This document shows, one piece after another, positions 6,326 to 9,450 of a DNA stretch of 9,450 bases. The stretch comes from Planctomycetota bacterium. Lineage in GTDB: Bacteria; Planctomycetota; Phycisphaerae; WQYP01. Location of the stretch: NCBI GenBank assembly GCA_021828935.1, contig JAJZCU010000049.1:1-9450 (forward strand), written 5' to 3'. A program made the translations under genes and the position numbers. Every line of letters begins with the position of its first letter. The first letter of the stretch is position 1. Below the pieces are notes generated by a model, which had not been told where the DNA came from, made no database searches, and saw only the letters and a program-made list of their open reading frames with translations.

Positions 6326-9300
6326 TTAATAATTACGTCCAAATTGCTTAAACTCGGCTTCCTTCTGAATGATGATGCGCGGTCGCACCAGAATCAGCAG
6401 GGTGCGTTCGTCCTTCACATAGCTGGTGTTGGTGAACAAGCGGTTGATGAACGGGATCTTAGAGAGCACGGGAACGCCGGCCTCGATTTCGCTTTCACCG
6501 ACCAGCTTCTGGCCGCCGATCAGCAGCGTGCCGCCGTCAGGAATAGAGACGGTGGTCTTCACCTGCGTCAAAGAAACGTTGGGTAACTGTACGAAGGCGT
6601 TACCAATATTAAACGTTTGGATGCCGTTTAGGCTGGACAATGACGGCTGAAGCGTCATCACGACGTACCGGCGATCGGCGGATGCCGTGGCCTGGACCGC
6701 CAGAATGACGCCCGTGGTCAACGTGGAAATGGTCAGGTTGGTTCCGACCACGCCGTTTCCGTTGAACCCGCCTGCGGCGACGTTTTGCCCGACGTTGGAC
6801 ACGAAGTTCAACTGATCAGCCACCACGATATAACCGGCTTGGCCGTTGTAGAGGGTGACGCGCGGGGCGGTAAGCGTCGTGGTTTCTTTATCAGCCTGCG
6901 TGGCCCGCAGAAGCATACTGACCTGATAATTGGAAAGAATGCTGCCAGTTAAATCCAAGCTGTCTATCGCGGCGGTGGTGGTGGTGGTCGTGCCCGCTGC
7001 GGCGGTGGTGCCGGTGGTGGTTTTTCCGCCGCCCACGGACCCGGCCAAGCTGCCGGGAATACCGGTCGCGGCAGGCACGGCGATTTCTGCGGTGTTGTTC
7101 TGGGCGGTAAAGGCGCCGGCGTTGGGGCCTAACACGCCCGCTGGGACGGTAACGCCCCAACTGAAGCCGAAGTCGTTCAAGAAGTTATTTTCCACAAGCA
7201 GGAACCGGGCCTGAATGGAAATTTCAAGCGCGGCGGCTTCGCGCAGCTGTTGCAGCAGATTGTAGACTTTTACCTGCGTGTCAGGCGTTTGGTTCACCAC
7301 CAATTGTCCATTGAGCTCACGCATGGAACCCACGGTGCCGCCGTTGTTTACCCAACTGTTTCGGGCGACGGTGTTTTCGATGAGTTTGGTGATCTCGCGG
7401 ACCATCCGTCGACGGCTCTTGGGCTTGGCGCCCCCAGCATTGTTGCCACTGGTTTGGAACAAACTGCCTTGCTGTTGTGCGCCGCCGCCGCCCAAACCGC
7501 CGCTGCCACCGTTGATTTGCGTCTGGCCGCTGCTGGTGGCGCTTTGCAGATTGAACGACGGAAAGGAGCCGAAATAGGGGGGCTGCACGAGCAAATCCTG
7601 AATGTCGTACACACGTACGACGGTTTGTTTGCTCAACTGGTCTTCGGTGGAGATATAGATCACGCCGTGGCTGATGGAGTAACCCAGGCTGGCGGACGCT
7701 CCGGCTTGGTTGAGCACCGTGCGCAGTACGGTCTTAAAAGCCACATCGCTTAAATGCAGTGTGACGGGCGTGCTTTTTTCCACGCCGGCGCCTTCCAACG
7801 CATTCCAGTTCACCACGATGTTGGTGTTGGTGGTGGTGCGGAGAAACTTAACAACGGCCTGGAACGGGCGCGAACGCACGCTCACGTTGGGAATGGCCTG
7901 GGCCAGGCGTTGACGCGTTTTGCGGTCTGCAACTGACTGGGTGTTGGTCTGCTCCGCGCGGCGCATCCGGCTAATTTCCGGCCAGTCTTCGGGATAAATC
8001 AGGAGGTCGTGATAAGGAATCAACGCCTCTTCATCCACGACTTTTTGGTGCTGCGTTTCCGCAATTCGGGTCTGGCGATAATCGTGGTACTGTCTGAACT
8101 GAATGTGTTCGCGCGTCATCATCAGCATGTACTTCGCGAAGTTGTTGGTCGGCTCAATGTTGATCACCTGCTTGAGCACGTCCTCCGCCTGCCGGTACTG
8201 CTGCCGCTGGGCAAACGCCACGGCCTGTTTCATCAATATATGGATGCGCCGGTGACGCTGCATGGACAGGCGGCGAGACAGGGCCAGATTGTTTTCGGCG
8301 GCTTTTTTCCGGGCAATGTTTTGGGCCATCCGTTCCGCCTGGGCCTGGTCGGCCTGGGCGGTGGCGGCCTCACGCCGCGCTGCGACCAGCAGCGTGCGAT
8401 ATTCCGTGGTCGGGAAATACCTGCGGTTGCCGTTGAGGTTGGCAATGGCGTCGTTGGCGCGAATGACGGCCGTGTTGTAATGGGCGGCGCGGAGGGCGCT
8501 GGTGGAACGCACCATATCGTTGTTGTACAGAACCTTGGCTCGCTCGCGGGCGATGGCCACGCGGTAACGCATTTGGCCCAGCAGATTTACGTGGCCTCCG
8601 CCGGCAATTTTTTTCGTGTAATTCAGGCCGGTGCGGGCCGCGCCGTTGTTGGGGTTAAGCCGCAATGCCTCCTGGTATAATTTAATAGCATCCTGGTAGC
8701 GAGCGGCCTGCATTTCATTGTCGGCCCGTTCCACCAGGCGCGAAGCGCGGGCCCGCCGCGCATCAATCAACACACTGTGCGGCACATGGGGCCGGACCCG
8801 GGCAATGCCAGTACCCGTAAAATGCCCGCGCTCATTGGGCATGGTCGGCGGCATGACATGCTGTTCGGTATTCCGGGGCGAAATCCGGGGCGCCGGCGGA
8901 GCGTGCGTGATAATGGTTCTGGTGCCGGGATGGATGGTACGACCGGGCCTGCCCGTTGATCCAGGCAAGGTGCCCTCTGCAACTCTGGTGGGTCGGTGAG
9001 CGGGGGGCATTGGGTGCATCTCGACCGGCCGCGGACGACGATGCGTAGGTTCCCGATTAACCGGTCGCGGCAGCACATGGGAGCGGTTCGGCGCCATCGC
9101 CACCACGGCGGTGCGACCATTTTCGCGGGCAGTTCTGGAATGACGCATGCGCTGTACGGCGGCGAGGCGACGCAGGGCAATCTTCCGTTGATATTCAGCG
9201 ACCCGGCCGTTGTTTTTCCAACCCAGGTTAGCGCCGGTGATGGAGATGGTATACAAAGCATTGGACGCTTGGGTGTACCGACCGGCATGGTAATCAGCGA

Positions 9301-9433
9301 TGGCCTGCCGCAGGAGCCTTTTCATGCGGGGCGCATACTGGCGCTGCTTGGCGCGAACCAGCGCCAGATTCTGGCTGGCCTGCGTGCGCAGAGCGCGCGA
9401 GGCCCGCGGGTTTTTCAAAATGATGTTGTACAT
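6326..9433 (-). CDS. TPR-containing secretin (GspD/PilQ superfamily)
   Basis: The 1035-residue product would form an outer-membrane secretin ring for type II secretion or type IV pilus-like export. TPR-like helices occur at about 37-62, 230-270 (VERADNEMQAARYQDAIKLY) and 395-437. A Pro/Arg/His-rich linker spans 100-220. An N0/STN-like domain lies at about 505-600, and an N1-like domain at 604-735 is split by a Gly/Gln/Ser-rich loop (630-672). The secretin domain covers 736-1035, with TLTAPRVTLYNGQAG, TVSIPDGGTLLIGGQK and the signature AGVPVLSKIPFINRLF (985-1000). It has no signal peptide or Shine-Dalgarno sequence, and ATG 9433 directly follows an in-frame TAA (9434-9436). The true N-terminus may therefore be upstream, in a coupled or interrupted gene. 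The type II versus pilus role cannot be decided here. Confidence 0.88.
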   Translation of the reverse strand: MYNIILKNPRASRALRTQASQNLALVRAKQRQYAPRMKRLLRQAIADYHAGRYTQASNALYTISITGANLGWKNNGRVAEYQRKIALRRLAAVQRMRHSRTARENGRTAVVAMAPNRSHVLPRPVNREPTHRRPRPVEMHPMPPAHRPTRVAEGTLPGSTGRPGRTIHPGTRTIITHAPPAPRISPRNTEQHVMPPTMPNERGHFTGTGIARVRPHVPHSVLIDARRARASRLVERADNEMQAARYQDAIKLYQEALRLNPNNGAARTGLNYTKKIAGGGHVNLLGQMRYRVAIARERAKVLYNNDMVRSTSALRAAHYNTAVIRANDAIANLNGNRRYFPTTEYRTLLVAARREAATAQADQAQAERMAQNIARKKAAENNLALSRRLSMQRHRRIHILMKQAVAFAQRQQYRQAEDVLKQVINIEPTNNFAKYMLMMTREHIQFRQYHDYRQTRIAETQHQKVVDEEALIPYHDLLIYPEDWPEISRMRRAEQTNTQSVADRKTRQRLAQAIPNVSVRSRPFQAVVKFLRTTTNTNIVVNWNALEGAGVEKSTPVTLHLSDVAFKTVLRTVLNQAGASASLGYSISHGVIYISTEDQLSKQTVVRVYDIQDLLVQPPYFGSFPSFNLQSATSSGQTQINGGSGGLGGGGAQQQGSLFQTSGNNAGGAKPKSRRRMVREITKLIENTVARNSWVNNGGTVGSMRELNGQLVVNQTPDTQVKVYNLLQQLREAAALEISIQARFLLVENNFLNDFGFSWGVTVPAGVLGPNAGAFTAQNNTAEIAVPAATGIPGSLAGSVGGGKTTTGTTAAAGTTTTTTAAIDSLDLTGSILSNYQVSMLLRATQADKETTTLTAPRVTLYNGQAGYIVVADQLNFVSNVGQNVAAGGFNGNGVVGTNLTISTLTTGVILAVQATASADRRYVVMTLQPSLSSLNGIQTFNIGNAFVQLPNVSLTQVKTTVSIPDGGTLLIGGQKLVGESEIEAGVPVLSKIPFINRLFTNTSYVKDERTLLILVRPRIIIQKEAEFKQFGRNY
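6971..7020. repeat. GGT-rich trinucleotide tract inside the secretin gene
   Basis: The + strand reads as repeated GGT/GGC/GCG triplets with two interruptions. On the coding (-) strand these are ACC and GCC codons giving a Thr/Ala-rich stretch at about residues 805-821 of the secretin, within the secretin domain. It probably encodes a flexible surface loop and may vary in length by slippage, which is inference. Confidence 0.6.
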
Positions 9434-9450
9434 TTAGGCGGCATAGGCAA
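9434..9450 (-). other. End of an upstream - strand frame (Ala-Tyr-Ala-Ala-stop) abutting the secretin ATG
   Basis: Reading the - strand, the last visible codons before the secretin are GCC TAT GCC GCC TAA, immediately followed by ATG. This is either the end of a separate upstream gene with TAA-ATG coupling, or the continuation of the secretin gene interrupted by a stop. Only 17 bases are visible. Confidence 0.3.

Noticed and set aside
6971..7020. Trinucleotide tract as a CRISPR or regulatory repeat
   Set aside because: It is in-frame coding sequence for a Thr/Ala-rich loop and has no repeat-spacer structure.
7250..7753. 167-codon + strand frame
   Set aside because: Antisense to the N0/N1 domain region of the secretin, without a ribosome binding site or family resemblance.
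8009..8680. 223-codon + strand frame inside the secretin gene
   Set aside because: It is antisense to the secretin's TPR-like coding sequence; high GC content removes stops from the opposite strand.

Overview
The window most likely comes from a GC-rich, free-living bacterium of the Planctomycetota, perhaps Phycisphaerae. This is inference. It rests on a eukaryote-like (GH13_8-type) glycogen branching enzyme, a large secretin with an unusually long TPR-bearing N-terminal region, and small uncharacterised proteins between housekeeping genes. No rRNA, tRNA, CRISPR array, insertion sequence or prophage gene is visible.

Positions 1-870 are poorly resolved. A Cys/His-rich reading frame on the + strand ends at 583 and may enter from outside the window. 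After it lies about 290 bp with no recognisable gene. Positions 870-1674 hold a compact type II toxin-antitoxin operon in the toxin-first (HigB-HigA) order. It has a near-consensus promoter whose predicted transcription start falls on the toxin ATG, so the toxin mRNA is probably leaderless, and the antitoxin overlaps the toxin by ATGA.

Positions 1818-3432 carry three more + strand genes: a 77-residue single-pass membrane protein, a YajQ-family nucleotide-binding protein with a clear ribosome binding site, and an orphan DPPY-motif methyltransferase 42 bp after yajQ. The methyltransferase converges on a - strand glycogen branching enzyme (3482-5536), whose start is fixed by a strong ribosome binding site.

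A divergent intergenic region (5537-5740) separates glgB from a + strand gene for a 166-residue protein with a C-x4-C-x-C motif. That gene converges on a - strand secretin (6326-9433), which has a well-formed intrinsic terminator just after its stop. The secretin frame begins directly after an in-frame TAA at the window's edge and has no signal peptide. It may therefore be the second gene of a coupled pair or the 3' part of an interrupted longer gene.

The genes do not form one pathway. They represent glycogen synthesis (glgB), outer-membrane secretion or pilus export (secretin), a stress or stability module (higBA), and nucleotide or nucleic-acid functions (yajQ and the methyltransferase). 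I found no convincing new multi-gene system. The best leads are the leaderless toxin promoter, the stop at the head of the secretin, and the Cys-motif protein.
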